DNA from: Coffea arabica
Taxonomy: Eukaryota; Streptophyta; Magnoliopsida; Gentianales; Rubiaceae
Direction: 5' to 3'
NCBI RefSeq assembly: GCF_036785885.1
Contig: NC_092316.1
Span: 17,229,001 to 17,293,000, forward strand
DNA: 64,000 nt
The position numbers were made by a program, and so were the translations under genes. The notes under the pieces are model-generated. The model searched no databases, was not told the origin of the DNA, and worked only from the letters and a program-made list of their open reading frames with translations. Numbering within the stretch: the first letter of the stretch is position 1; each line of letters starts with the position of its first letter. This document shows positions 10,736-22,399 of the stretch, piece by piece.

Positions 10736-11201
10736 TAGAGTAAACCGAGCAAAATATCATCAAACTATTACCTTTTATCGCTTTTCATCACTGAATTTTT
10801 TCTTTAACTAAAAATGTCACTCAAGTTTTTTTCAGACAAAAATGTTAGTCAACTCTTTAAACGTAACTTATTAGTCATTTTGTTATATTTGGGCAATAAG
10901 GCCCCGGAAAAGTCACATACATGGCTTGTACGGGTGATCATTGAAGGATGAAATCATAAAAATGTCCAAATTTTCTTTTTAGGCTAATTTTGAAAGAAAG
11001 AGCGATGTTCTCAGGGTAAAACTTGGTTATATTAAAGGATCAAAGACTTTAACTAAATTACACCAGTCCCTAACTCATATCTAATTTTCGAAACAAAGGT
11101 CTTCACTCCCAAAATTGGGCCTCTTTGCACTAAAACTAATGATGCCGAAGTCTTCAGTTGAAGAGACGAAAATATCATCCTGATCGACTTGAAAGAAGTC
11201 C
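10736..11201. other. Intergenic, no gene recognised
   Basis: Moderately AT-rich spacer between the MULE-like element and hAT MITE copy 2. No coding or structural signal was seen. Confidence 0.45.
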
Positions 11202-11209
11202 ATGCGGAG

Positions 11210-11711
11210 TAGGGGTGTAATCGAGCTGAGTCGAGCTTGACTCGATTTATATACACCAAAGCTCGAGCTCGACTCGAGCTCGAGTGAGCCCAAAAAATCA
11301 ATACTCGAGACTCGATTCGAAAAATTTTCTTTAGGCTCGAGGCTTGACTCGATACTCGAGGCTCGAAAATTTTTTTCATTTTAGGTCTTTTTACAATTAT
11401 GTTATTACTTTTTTGCCATTATAGGATTTTATTATAAAGAATGATATATTGTAAATTTCATATAACTTATACCCATAATGGTCATTTTATAATTATAATA
11501 CATATATATTATTTAAATTATAAATATATTATTTAAATAACTCCGGCTCGTCGAGCTACTCGACTCGACTCGAGCTAGCCTATTTCGACTCGAAACTCGA
11601 CTCGATTTTCATTCGAACTACTCGAAACTCGGCTCGAACTCGATCAACCCGAGTTCGAGCCGAGTCGTTGACTGAACTACTCGCGAGTAGCTCGGCTCGC
11701 ATACATCCCTA
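11210..11711. mobile_element. hAT MITE with CTCGAG-palindrome subterminal arrays (copy 2)
   Basis: 502-bp element bounded by TAGGGGTGTA on the left and the inverse of TAGGGATGTA on the right, with an exact 8-bp target duplication ATGCGGAG (11202-11209, 11712-11719). The subterminal arrays of CTCGAGCTCGA / GACTCGAG words flank an AT-rich core, as in copies 1 and 3. No coding capacity. Confidence 0.93.
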
Positions 11712-11926
11712 ATGCGGAGGGCTGAGCGCGATCCAGCTGCTTTTATGTTCTGTACGGACATCATCTGAGTCACCATGAGAAATCGATACTGGAAATTGTT
11801 TGTGCTTTCAAGATTTTTGTTGTTTCGCAGGGAGAAAACTAGTAATTGGAAAAAATTAATACTATGCCTAAAGAAGGAAGACAACAAAGTCGACCAATTT
11901 TGTGTGCGATTTGTTTTTAAGACTAA

Positions 11927-12188
11927 GGCCCTGTTTGATAATCCAATTCAGCACTTAGATTTAACGGATTCAGATCTTAACATATTCAAACCGTTTGATA
12001 ATAAAAAATTAAACATTTAAATTAATTAAATGACACTGCTAAATCTCTTAAGCATAACTTATGCTCAAAATCAAGTGATAAGCTCTTCACTTATCATTGA
12101 ATGTGATACGCGTTCAAATATATTAGATTTAATGCTTAACAATTCAATAATTTAATGAATTCAAATTTTAATTTTGTCAAATGCAACC
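11927..12188 (+). mobile_element. TIR MITE family A, copy 1
   Basis: 262-bp repeat starting GGCCCTGTTTGATAATCC and ending in the inverse of GGTTGCATTTGACAAAA. It matches 49510-49791 (opposite strand) along its entire length, sharing AATTCAGCACTTA-like, TTAAACATTTAAAT and TCACTTATCA blocks. TAA precedes the left end, but no matching right flank remains. The termini resemble those of the Harbinger-type elements at 2038 and 7125, so I infer a Tourist-like MITE. Confidence 0.7.
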
Positions 12189-12361
12189 TGCCTATTTTGT
12201 ACCTAAGTCCCGTTGCACATGTCACACATGTGATTTTCAGTAGAATTTAATGCCTATGTGTAATCGAATGACCAAAAAGTTGCGCTTTTAATAGTCAGGT
12301 AACGTTTTTGCTCAAATATACATGAAGTTAACAGATGGATAAGACTTTATTCCACTTACCA

Positions 12362-12812
12362 TGCAACTTTTTCTAGAAATCAACATCAAACAACTCAAAG
12401 TATGGCCCAATTGAAACACATCAGGAGCCATGATTTCATGGCCATGGGTTTGGTCAGCAAGCCTAGCTTGGTCAATTTGTACCAAAATATGAGAAGACCT
12501 AACATTAGTCCACCAATCAATTTAATAAAGACTTGTCCCATTAATTTTAAACAAAGGCCATGCACAATTTTTCTTTGACAAGTAGTATACAATATAATTT
12601 TAAGGAAAAGTAAACTCTCTCGAAGCCTAAAATATTCTTTACATTCTAATACTAATAATTACAACTGGTACAATCCAAATCAATCTCCCACCAGCCCCAC
12701 CTCTTAGTACACAAAACTTTACCAAAAGGAAATAGTAAACAGCAAAAGATTTGGTCCAAATCAAACTCAGCCCAAACCAAATACTAATAGCTAAAAAGCT
12801 TAAAGGACAAGA
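12362..12812 (+). repeat. PUB 3' flank, source copy of the 3.2-3.7 kb duplication
   Basis: Directly downstream of the PUB stop codon on that gene's transcribed strand, so part of it may be its 3' UTR. It is collinear with 3173-3668 but lacks the 75-bp tandem. Position beside the gene makes this the likely parental copy. Confidence 0.7.
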
Positions 12813-12858
12813 GTCAAAAAAGTAACTACAATTATTACACCTTTACGTACCCACTCAC

Positions 12859-14487
12859 TCAGAACTCGGTTGAGTTAAGGCCACTTGAATACCTAGCAGG
12901 AACTCGGTGCCGAGTTCGACTCAGTCCACCCTCCATCACCGCTTCCCAATCTATCTCTCCGCTCTCCTCCTCCCCATCTCTACCTCTCAACACCGCCAAT
13001 ATCCTCTTCGCCTTTTCCCTGGCCCGCTCGCTTCCATGCTCCACCACCGCCTGCAACACCTCGGACGCCCTCGCCTCCCTGGCCAGCCCTCTGAACCTCA
13101 GACTCCCATGACTCAGTGAGTACAAAGCTGCCACACAATTCTCACGTGTTGACTCGGACGAGTCAGACTCACTTCCATCCCGCAAAATTGCCACCAGGCT
13201 GGCCACCGCGCCGCCATCCAACAACGCCGACCGCCCCTCCGGTGACACCGCCAAATTGCAAACCACCAACACCACCCTCCCCACCAAAACCCCACTCCTC
13301 AACATCCCCAACAAAATCCCAACGGCTCCAAGCTTAATCAACTTTACCCTATTGCTACTAACAAAGCTCAGATGATACAACGCCAAGGCCGAGTCACGCC
13401 GAGTCAACTCTGTCCCGGACCTCAAAGCATGCAACAATGGCTCCAGAGCTCCCAAAACCCCAATCGCCATCTTATTCTCGTCCTGCAGAGCTAAACTGAA
13501 AATCCCACCTGCGGCATGCTCCTGAGACTCCTCAAATCCACCCTTTAACAAATCAACCAGAATCGGAACCATCCCAGATCGAACAATCTTCACTTTATTC
13601 ACATTAGCAAGCGAAAGATTCACAATCGAAGCAACTGCATTCGTCTGCACAATTGGATATCTCGAAACCAGCAGAGGCTTTATCGCCTGTAAAAGCTTCG
13701 GGGTACAGAGTCTTACCCTAGCATCTTCATCGTTTGCTCTAGTGGTTTTTCGTAAAAGAATCACTGCTTCCTCCTGTTCCATCACATCCAAACTCTTGAA
13801 CTTGGTAACAAACATTTCATCCATACCAATACCAGTACCAATTCCATCCGGTGTACCCAGAGCTTCATCGTATACTGTTTCTGAAGAAGACGATGACGGA
13901 GCTGATGATGATGGCGAAGAATAGCAAGCTGGACGAGTGGCAAATGGGAGAAAAGGGGTAGCGTTTGCAATCACAGATTCCTCCGAAGACGAGGAGTAAT
14001 TGTTGCGGGGATTCAAATCAGAAGCCGCATGAGAAAACAGAAATTGAGGGTTATTCTCTACCCCTCTCAGCAGCTCCGTTTCAGAAACTGAAGGTTCCTG
14101 TTGAGAGGCCGTTTTTGCCTGAACAATGGTGGTTTCCATGGAAGAATAATCAGGTGGGGAGGGGATTTCGACACGGGATTGTCGACACCAGTTGATAATC
14201 GAAGATTTAAGAGCTAAATTAGGAATTACAGCGGAAAAATCAGGGGTTGAGCCATCGGATAAATTTGGGATAACCCCTAAATCCTTGCAAACTTGAACAG
14301 CAACCCGCTCGAAAGTTTGGCCAGAAGAAACCACCACAGGATCAGACATCAAAGACCCAGAAATTGGGCAGAGGAATTCAGCAGGTGGGTCTAATTTTTG
14401 CTGTGACTTCGACGAAGAAGATGAGGACGAAGAAGAGGACTTGTAGATGGAGATTTTCCATCTCCGAAACTTGCCATTTCCACCCAT
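12859..14487 (-). CDS. PUB40-like: U-box/ARM-repeat E3 ubiquitin ligase (PUB38/39/40-41 type)
   Basis: Plant U-box proteins transfer ubiquitin from an E2 to a substrate. The PUB38-41 group is cytosolic/nuclear, and Arabidopsis PUB40 is linked to brassinosteroid signalling through BZR1 turnover (family knowledge, not shown here). This is an intronless 542-aa frame. The N-terminus MGGNGKFRRWKIS plus a Ser tract (17-28) is the group's hallmark. The U-box is at about 34-107 with FLCPISGSLMSDPVVVSSG, TFER, ...PDFSAVIPN and INWC. A Ser-rich, acidic linker follows. ARM repeats occupy about 230-505, with the characteristic TNAVASIVNLSL, AAGGIFSLALQDENK and ENCVAALYSLSHG. Length and order match the family and no lesion is visible. 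The ATG is the first in frame and is followed directly by the conserved N-terminus. In the presumed leader, a 13-codon upstream ORF lies at about 14537-14575 on the minus strand. The coding region is GC-richer than its surroundings. Highest-confidence host gene here. Confidence 0.95.
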   Translation of the reverse strand: MGGNGKFRRWKISIYKSSSSSSSSSSKSQQKLDPPAEFLCPISGSLMSDPVVVSSGQTFERVAVQVCKDLGVIPNLSDGSTPDFSAVIPNLALKSSIINWCRQSRVEIPSPPDYSSMETTIVQAKTASQQEPSVSETELLRGVENNPQFLFSHAASDLNPRNNYSSSSEESVIANATPFLPFATRPACYSSPSSSAPSSSSSETVYDEALGTPDGIGTGIGMDEMFVTKFKSLDVMEQEEAVILLRKTTRANDEDARVRLCTPKLLQAIKPLLVSRYPIVQTNAVASIVNLSLANVNKVKIVRSGMVPILVDLLKGGFEESQEHAAGGIFSLALQDENKMAIGVLGALEPLLHALRSGTELTRRDSALALYHLSFVSSNRVKLIKLGAVGILLGMLRSGVLVGRVVLVVCNLAVSPEGRSALLDGGAVASLVAILRDGSESDSSESTRENCVAALYSLSHGSLRFRGLAREARASEVLQAVVEHGSERAREKAKRILAVLRGRDGEEESGEIDWEAVMEGGLSRTRHRVPARYSSGLNSTEF

Positions 14488-16416
14488 TTCTGAACTTTGA
14501 GTGATAGATTGAAACGCTTCCCAAATGGGTTGGTCTAGATTTTCAAGAATTTATGGCGGAAGCTAATGAAATTCATGAAATTTTGTAGTATTAGGTTTGG
14601 GATTTTTGGGAGAATTTGGATTTTGGGGGCGTTGGTGAGGACCGGATTTTTTTGCAACGACCGGATCTTATGTTGTTGAAGAACTTTTGCAGAAAAAGTC
14701 GCCTAAACGTGTTCTAGATAAAATTTGAGAGAAAAAGATTGACTGGGTTCGGTAACTGGATTTGGCAGGGTGATGAAATATTGGAGATACGGCAGATTTT
14801 TGTTGCTCTACTGTACAACGCTGTGTAATGATACATACGATACAGATAGAGATTCTGTTTTCACTTTTTACTTTTTTTTTTCCTGTGTGCTGGACAAACT
14901 ATTTTGTACTATTAGTTCACAAAGGATTTTCGGTCCCATTTTCATACCATTTTCTATTCTAATATTTATTAAATTACTATATAAGTTTCATAAATGTTCT
15001 ATTTTAATTCTTTTGCTTGTCCTTTTAAATTCTAACCCTACTAATAGGGTAGAATATAAAAGATAACTAACTAAAAAAATTTAACTCAAAATGGTTGGTT
15101 TATCAATTTTGTGTTTGTTTTTTGTTATGTATTGATTTTTTAACCTATTATCTTTTGTATTTTACCCTGTAAATAATTTTTGGAACCTAAAGAGACAAAA
15201 AAGAATAAAAATACAAAATTCATAAAGAAAAAATATATAACGATTTAATAAATATTGGGATAGGAAATAGTACAAAAAGTGGGACAAAACACGATGGAGT
15301 TTTTTGTCCTACTTCCCATCGTGTCCCACCTTTTATTATAGAATTTTCCTTTATTATAATATCATTTCTCTTTCAAAAAATTCTGTTTTAATTCCTTTTC
15401 ATTTCCTTAAGTTCAATCGATTAAAACACAAAATATGGCGTAGTCATAGAATTTTGGATAAATTACTTATTACCCCACTATGGTTTTACATAATGTGGGG
15501 GAGAGAGTGCAAAATAACTTGAATGGAGTTGAAAGTAAGCCTCCAGATCGAACAAGCCCAATATGTGAGATTTGAACCCTTAATCCAATGTTATTAAATT
15601 TGGACCGGATAATGACTCGGCTAAACTATTGACTTAGGGGTCAACTGGTCAGATCGATCGGATCATTCTAAAAAATCTGTTGACATCAACATGATGTCAT
15701 AATTATTTTATATTTTTATAAGTTTCAGAAATATTGAAATTAAGTTCTTAATTAAATTTGACCAATCATCGAAAATGTTCCAAAAATATTAGACTTGCAA
15801 TCAAATATACACTTAATAATTATATATAAAAATGTAAGTTCATGGCTAAAATATATCTATTCACCAAAACTACTTGAAAAACTATATTAAAACAAATTAA
15901 TGCAAGTTGGAATCACTGATGCTAAATTGATAAGATCATAGGGATAAAAACATCTTGATTTAGAGATCATTCAGAAAAACGAGTGATTTTGGTACTTATA
16001 CTAAGTAGGTGGAGTTTTCTTATTCCTATTAATAAATGAATGTGTTACAATTTAGGTAATTCAAATTATGTTTGGAGAAAAGAAGATAGAAAAGTTTGAG
16101 AATTGGGTCAACCAGTCGCACCAGATCACTCGTTTAACTGAATTTTGATGGTTTTGACAAATTTCTTACCAAAGCGATTTGGTGCTACAAATCCGTTCGA
16201 AAAGAAGGCCAGTCCACTGTCAGACCGATCAAACCAACCAATCCAGACCGAGTCTAACAACATTGCCTTAATCAATTCCAATCTGGTGCACGAAAAAGTT
16301 CCAAGAGGTCCTCTTTGGTTATTAAACTTGTTTGAAAACATAAAATCATCAAGTGAACTGTAGCCAAGGTCTTTCAAAATGGAAAATGGGAGCATGCCAT
16401 CCATTCTAAAAGTGAT
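14488..16416. other. PUB upstream region and AT-rich intergenic DNA
   Basis: The first about 300 bp should hold the PUB promoter and leader; no clear TATA box was identified. Further right, AT-rich DNA includes a small imperfect hairpin at 15270-15335 (GTGGGACA...CACGATGG inverted). A block at 15600-15660 and 16110-16260 has GGTCAACTGGTCAGATCG-like words, typical of dispersed plant repeats. No second gene was recognised. Confidence 0.45.
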
Positions 16417-16421
16417 GCACA

Positions 16422-19075
16422 TGTGAGGACTTGAAAATTCGTTCATATTTTCTTATAATTCTCTTTATTTTTGAATAAATTAATTCACAGTTTCTTTAAT
16501 ACTAATTTACTAGCTTTAATATTTGTAACTATTTTTTTTACGATAGAGTCGAGAGTTTTTACTTTTATTTTTATAGTTTAGTACATGCCAGGTTTTATAG
16601 TGCGTCGTGGTAGTGTGATCAATTGGAGAGGTGTGTACACTAAGTTTGGTGGATAAGAGCGTGTGTTAAGTAAGAGGAAGTATGTGATTAAAAGTGCTAA
16701 GAGTAAATTAGTGAATCATAAGTTAAAAATACAAGAGAGACAAAGAAATAGGCTTGAACCAACTCGCGCCGCTTGTTACCGATCAAAGACACCACTTGAC
16801 CAAGACTTTCTTTCGCTAATCTTCTTATTTTCCTTTTATTTTTCCTTCCCTGTTTTTTTTATGGTGTTGGCCAAAATTTTGGAGAGGAAAAGAAGAAAAA
16901 AAAGAGGAAAAATGGTTGAGTGCCAAGTGTTGGCAATCAAGGTCATCTTTGGCCAAAACCTTTCTTCCATCTTTATCTTTCATATCACCAAAATTTCCTT
17001 CATTTCTCTTCCTTGTTGGCCGAACTTAGAGAGGAAGAAAAGAGAGAAGAAAGCTTCAAAACTTACCTTGATCTTGCCTTGATTTAGTGAGGAATCAACA
17101 AGAACCACAAATCTAAACCGAAGAAAGTTGCAACAAGGAGACAAAAAGGCTTGTAGTGGACTGATTTGGAAAGGAAAGCTTTGGTTTTCATTTTTCTCCT
17201 AGGGGTTTGAAGGTATTAAGTTAAGAAACTCTTCTTCTCTTTCTCATCTTGCATTTTATTGGATATATGCCTTGAATATGGAGGTTTTGTGAAAGATTTC
17301 ATGGATTTGTGAAGATTGGTGAATTTTTCAACTTTGATTTATATTTTCTAGCCATGAGATGATGATATCTAGCTTTGCTATGGACTTGAGAGTTTTAATA
17401 TGAAGATTTCTAGCTTTAGGATGAATTTTTAGCTTCAAAATAGGAATTTTCAACTTAGTTTATAAAATTCCAGCCTAGGGTTTAAGTTTCCAGCTTGAGT
17501 ACATGATGAATATATGCCATGCATATGCCTAAATTAGTTAGTTTGATGGCCTAGTATAAGAACCCCTTTTACCTTATAACTTGTGGAGTTGATTTGGGCT
17601 GTTTTGCCATGAAGCTTAGGTTGGAAAATTGGAGAAAAATTGAAGGAAAAATAGGGGAGGTGCTGCCCATTTCTTTTCTTGTAGTATAAGCGAGTGAAAG
17701 TGAGAGTAGAAGGATGAGTTGTAGTTGATTCGGACTTAGTTTACTTATGGATGCTTGATTCTACTTTGGTTATGAGTTATAAACTGAAATTTTATCAAAA
17801 ACTATATATTTTGAAAGGAGAAAGTAAATGGCCGTTTTAAGCATGATTTCTAGTTGCATAAGTCAAGTTTTAAACTTAAAGGTTTTAATCATTTTCTTTC
17901 TAATAACAAAAGGAGCGTGCATGTATCTTGCATATAGTTTGCTAAGCATTATATGGTTCATTTACATGATCTTTCTTTGATATCAACAAGTGAGGGTTGT
18001 ATATTTTGAATCCTTGTTTGATTGCAACTTGCCATATGATATTCACTCGCAGATTTCGAGAGTAACCAGGGTGTAGGGTCTGAGCTTGACATTGAGAAAC
18101 GGAACTCATTGGTAAGTGCTCAAATTGCATGATTTGGATTATGTGATGCTTCATATGACTTGTTGTTGAGATTGACTTGATATTGCAAAGGTGAGTGTGT
18201 ACTTTATCGTACTCGACCTAACTTGCTTGAATTCTTGTCGACTTGTTTGCTTGTGAATTGATATATCTGTGCATGACTTGAAAGCCGGTTGGACTTGTTA
18301 TCTTGCTAACTGTACTTGTTTTGGGATCCCATACCCATTGGCTAGTTGGTCAAATCGAGCCAGCAAGGGTTTGGTGGAGGTGACCAATGAACCATGGGTC
18401 TTATATCATGTATTAGCCTTGGTATATTCAAGTATTACCCTACTTGCACTTGATTGGCGTGCGGGCCCGGGTAAGGGGGTATGATCGGTGGTCGGAGATG
18501 GCGTGAAGTGGTGATCTACTAAACTTGATAGTATATTCTACAGTTGACGGAGTGTCAACGGTTACAAGTTAAGCGGCCAATGTGAGAAAAAATGTATCCT
18601 TTTACTTGAATGTGCCACTTGTTCTTGATTATTTGTTATTGATTTGCTTAGTGACCGCCTTCTTGCTTGCTTTGAGATTGATTCTTTGTTTGCATGAATT
18701 ATTTTGGAACTTCATTGAGTTATGGCTTATCCCATTAGTTTTGTTTTCCTTACAGGGGGTGCGAACATGGACGAGTAACTGTGATCAGATGGATTTTATC
18801 CAGATCTTTTGACTTTGTAATTGTAATAGTACTAGTACTCGTCTAGGGTTTGGATTTCAACTAGAGATTGAATCTTTTGCCATACTTTGAGTATGTATGG
18901 ACGTTTGAGATGACTGAGTGTGTATATGTATTTTAAGTTTGGAAATTGCTGCTATTCTTACTCTTGAAGTTATAATTCGTCTTTTAAATTATATGAGTGA
19001 GTCTTGACGAGAGTTAGGCAGGCGGTCCGCTAAACCTTGGGGTACTACTCCCTTGAGGGTGGTGGGGTCGTCACA
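16422..19075 (+). mobile_element. Solo LTR of a long-LTR Ty3/gypsy element (Tekay/Del-like), copy 1
   Basis: 2,654-bp sequence beginning TGTGAGGACTTGAAAATTCG and ending GGGGTCGTCACA, with TG...CA ends. The flanking 5-mers GCACA (16417-16421) and GAACA (19076-19080) agree at 4 of 5. It shares end sequences and interior landmarks (GCGAGAGTT-type word before GGCAGGC then GTCCGCTAA; TTGACGGAG then GTCAAC) with the 23910-27061 copy. No primer-binding site, polypurine tract or gag-pol is present, so this is a recombined solo LTR. The lineage is inferred from LTR length and the TGTGAG...ACA ends. Confidence 0.78.
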
Positions 19076-22000
19076 GAACAGGCCACTTGTTTGTCCGGTA
19101 ATAATCATCTTATCTCACACTCTTTTTTTGCCATTTTCTTTCCATTTTGCATCCTTTCAACTCTCTAATTCTTTGCCTGTCCAGCTCCGCTCTGGTCCAA
19201 TTTCATTCTCCTCAAACCTCTTCGTCAAAACCTATATTTTCAACCATCTGGCTGTCACCTTTCTTCTCTCCTGTCCTGGCCATCCTTAATTTGCTCTCAA
19301 ATCCCAAATTAATTACCTTCTCTCAAAGATTATGTCAATTACACTCTTGAATGGTTGACTTGTACATTCCTCCCCCTCATCCTCCCTTTTTTTTTTTTAT
19401 TTCTTTTGAAAATACTGTTCAATTATTGATGATTAAAGGGAAAATTGATTAGAGGGATTACTAGGGTTGGTCTAGTAATTGGAGGGGGGGCTCTTAAGGT
19501 ACTCGCTGCTATCATGTTGAATTGAATCCTATGCCAATGGGTAGCTTGCAATGTAGCGTGGAATCTCATCTAAATTTCAAGGCTTGCCCCTCTAAAATAA
19601 TGAAGATGGTAGGGGACAAACGTATAAACCAAATGTAAGTTGACCCCACTAGGAGAGGGAATCAAATGTTTCATTTTTATATAACACTATAAAAAGTCAA
19701 ATATATTGTACCTAGTTTTCCAAACGTGAAGGGTCATGTTTTCTTAATTTTTGGAACTATCTTTCTAAAATCAAGGATAAAAACGAAGAATAACTAAACA
19801 GCAGGGAGAAAAGAAAGGAATCTTCTAGAATTATCTTTCTAAATTCTCTGGTTAAAACTATCGATAAATAGAAAAACTCTACAGTTAGTCAATGACTTAA
19901 AAACATCTCCTAAACTTCTCATCAGAACAACAAAACTCCTTCTAAAATACCTCCGTCAAACAAACTATATAGAGAACTTTGGAGCAACAAGTAAAATATT
20001 CTACAAAATTCTTCCACAATTATATAGGTTAGTAAAATCTCACACTATATTTTTGTGTAATAATTCAATATTTTTTGAGACAATACTAGTGCTATTGTTG
20101 TTAATTTTATAGTATTTTGTAAGGCTTTAAATTTTTGTATTTGACTCATTTTTTATCTTTGACAAAGAAAATATATTTTAATTATGTATAACTTTTAATT
20201 TTCAATCAATTAGTACTTGAGTTGTACTTTTATGATTTGTATGAATCATATTTTTTTATGACTACTCGTTAAGAACGATGATGAATTTTTATGTATTAAT
20301 ACTGAGGTAGGTTTTAGAATGTAGAGATCTTATATTCGAATCCCCCTTTCCCTTTTCCACTTCTTAAACCCCACCCTCCCTTATTAAAGAAAAATAAAAT
20401 AGTAGTTCTATTCTTACAATGAAAAATGGATTAAATATTGTACTTAGTGTCATTTATTTTTTTAAGTTCACTACTCTGCCAATTATTTATATTATATTGT
20501 GTATCCTATTAGTTAATTTAATTAATAATTAATTTTAAAACTTAATCTACAAATTTTGCCCCTTCTCCCTCTCTGAACCAAGGTCCTGGCTTTGCCTCTA
20601 ATAGTAGCATAGCTAATTTTCTTTTGGCTTTGATGGGATTGGTTTACCAAGAAAGTTGCCCTAACTTTACAATTTGTAAGATGCTCTAGATATTTTTCCT
20701 TTGATAACTATTTATTAGACAAAAACTAACTTGATATCCGGTGTTGTGCATGGGTACTATAAATTGTTAAAAATAATTTAAAGTTTTAAAATAAAATATT
20801 TTAACAATGTTATTATCATACAATACTATGTAAAATCTTTTTAACTCTATGTAATTTATTGAATATTATTCGTTTGCTAAATTTGGAAGTAGTTAAAAAT
20901 ATGGTAGAATATGGTAGAAATCTGTGTAATTTGTAAAGATAAAGGCTTAGTGTTGTCAGCATAATATTTAGAATAAAAAATTTTGAATATACTTTTACTT
21001 GGTTTTTGAATTTTAAAGTGGTACTAATTCAATAGACTTCGTTGAACTTTGAGAACATTGTGATGTTGTAAAATTTTAGTAATTCAGAGAAATAAGTGAC
21101 ACGGTAATACTATATTTTTAGAGGAAATTAAAAAATTTTAACTTATAACAAATTAGCAAGGAAAGCTTCTAGAAGTTCTTAACTAGTGAATAATTAACTT
21201 TATGCCCTGTGCAATGCACAAGAGTAAAAAATTTCTAAAATTGATTAAAAATTTTAGAATAAATTATTTACGTTATATAATAGAAAGTCATTTAAAATCC
21301 TAGTAAAGAAATGTAATTTCAAAGTGATGCAATTAGAGATTTTAAAACAAATCTGCAAGTACTAATGTTTAAAATGTCCAAGCATTTTTCGCACTAATTA
21401 ATCTTTGTAGAGTTGGAATTAATCTAAACATATATTGATTTTACATGAAAGATAAGATGTAGACAATATTTTTGCAATAGTGAAACTGAATATTTTTGCA
21501 CAATTTAAAAGTATTGTATCCTTGCTCAACCTTTTGTAATAAGACAATCAGAAAAATTCTTTATTTGTATACATGGCTGAGGATAAAAATATACCACTTT
21601 CACCTTTATAAAGTGGTTACGCATTGATACTTACTCATTTGTTAAATTTTTCTTTAAAGTTATGATATCCTAGGTACAATAATATTTCGTAAATGGCAAT
21701 ATACGCTATTTGTCAACATTGAAGTAGAAAATTTTACATAGAGTGGCTTATTGATAAGTTTGTTTTACTAAGATTTTTTTTAACCAATAGGAAACGTTAA
21801 AGTAAAATTTTTTATTTAGGCAGGCTTACAATTCCTTATTGAATTTTTAAACTCTCTTTGTAATAATTCCTATAGTAAGTTAAAAATTTTTTTTTTGATG
21901 TAATAATATATGAACATGTTGTAATCCTTATTTAGAAAGCCTAATGCCTGCTAATTTAACAAAATAACGCTAGACAAAAGCGTTTCTGTGTGGATAGTTA

Positions 22001-22395
22001 TTTATACATCCTAAAGTTTTTCTAATATAACAAAATCATGCTGAATGAAAACATTTAGATCTTACCTTAAGATAAGATGGAGTATGTAGTTCCTAATGCT
22101 CAATAATAGATTCATGCCATTTAATAATTTATGATTCATGCTCTTCTTAGCCTCTTTGGCTTATTGATCTTTTCTTCCAGTTAACATGATCTGAATTTTT
22201 TTTTCTTTTGCTCACAACATCTTTTTAATCACTGATCAAAATAAATACAATAACAAAGATTTGTATGTGACTTTCATTCAAATTTTTAGTTTTTTGTTTA
22301 TGAGCATTAGAACTTTATTACATCTATTTACTTCTATTTTTGCAATTCCTTTCATTGTTATAAAACCATAATATAGGTTGATGTTATTCGTATCC
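19076..22395. other. AT-rich intergenic / decayed repeat DNA
   Basis: No gene was recognised over 3.3 kb. A possible degenerate Helitron 3' end lies at 21183-21225: CTAG, then on the plus strand GCCCTGTGCAATGCACAAG, which folds as a 5-7-bp stem, although the spacing is long. Poly-T tracts and the words 'TATTCGAATCCCC' occur and are repeat-derived. Confidence 0.4.
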
Positions 22396-22399
22396 AACT

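Noticed and set aside
12907..14195. Several 60-76-codon frames on the opposite strand and other frames of the PUB gene
   Set aside because: They arise from the GC-rich, Ser-rich PUB coding sequence and have no motifs of their own.
20325..20350. tRNA-like phrase TATTCGAATCCCCC (also GATTTGAACCC words near 15580 and 41592)
   Set aside because: The phrase resembles a T-arm, but no acceptor stem, D-arm or anticodon arm pairs around it. Such phrases are common in dispersed plant repeats.
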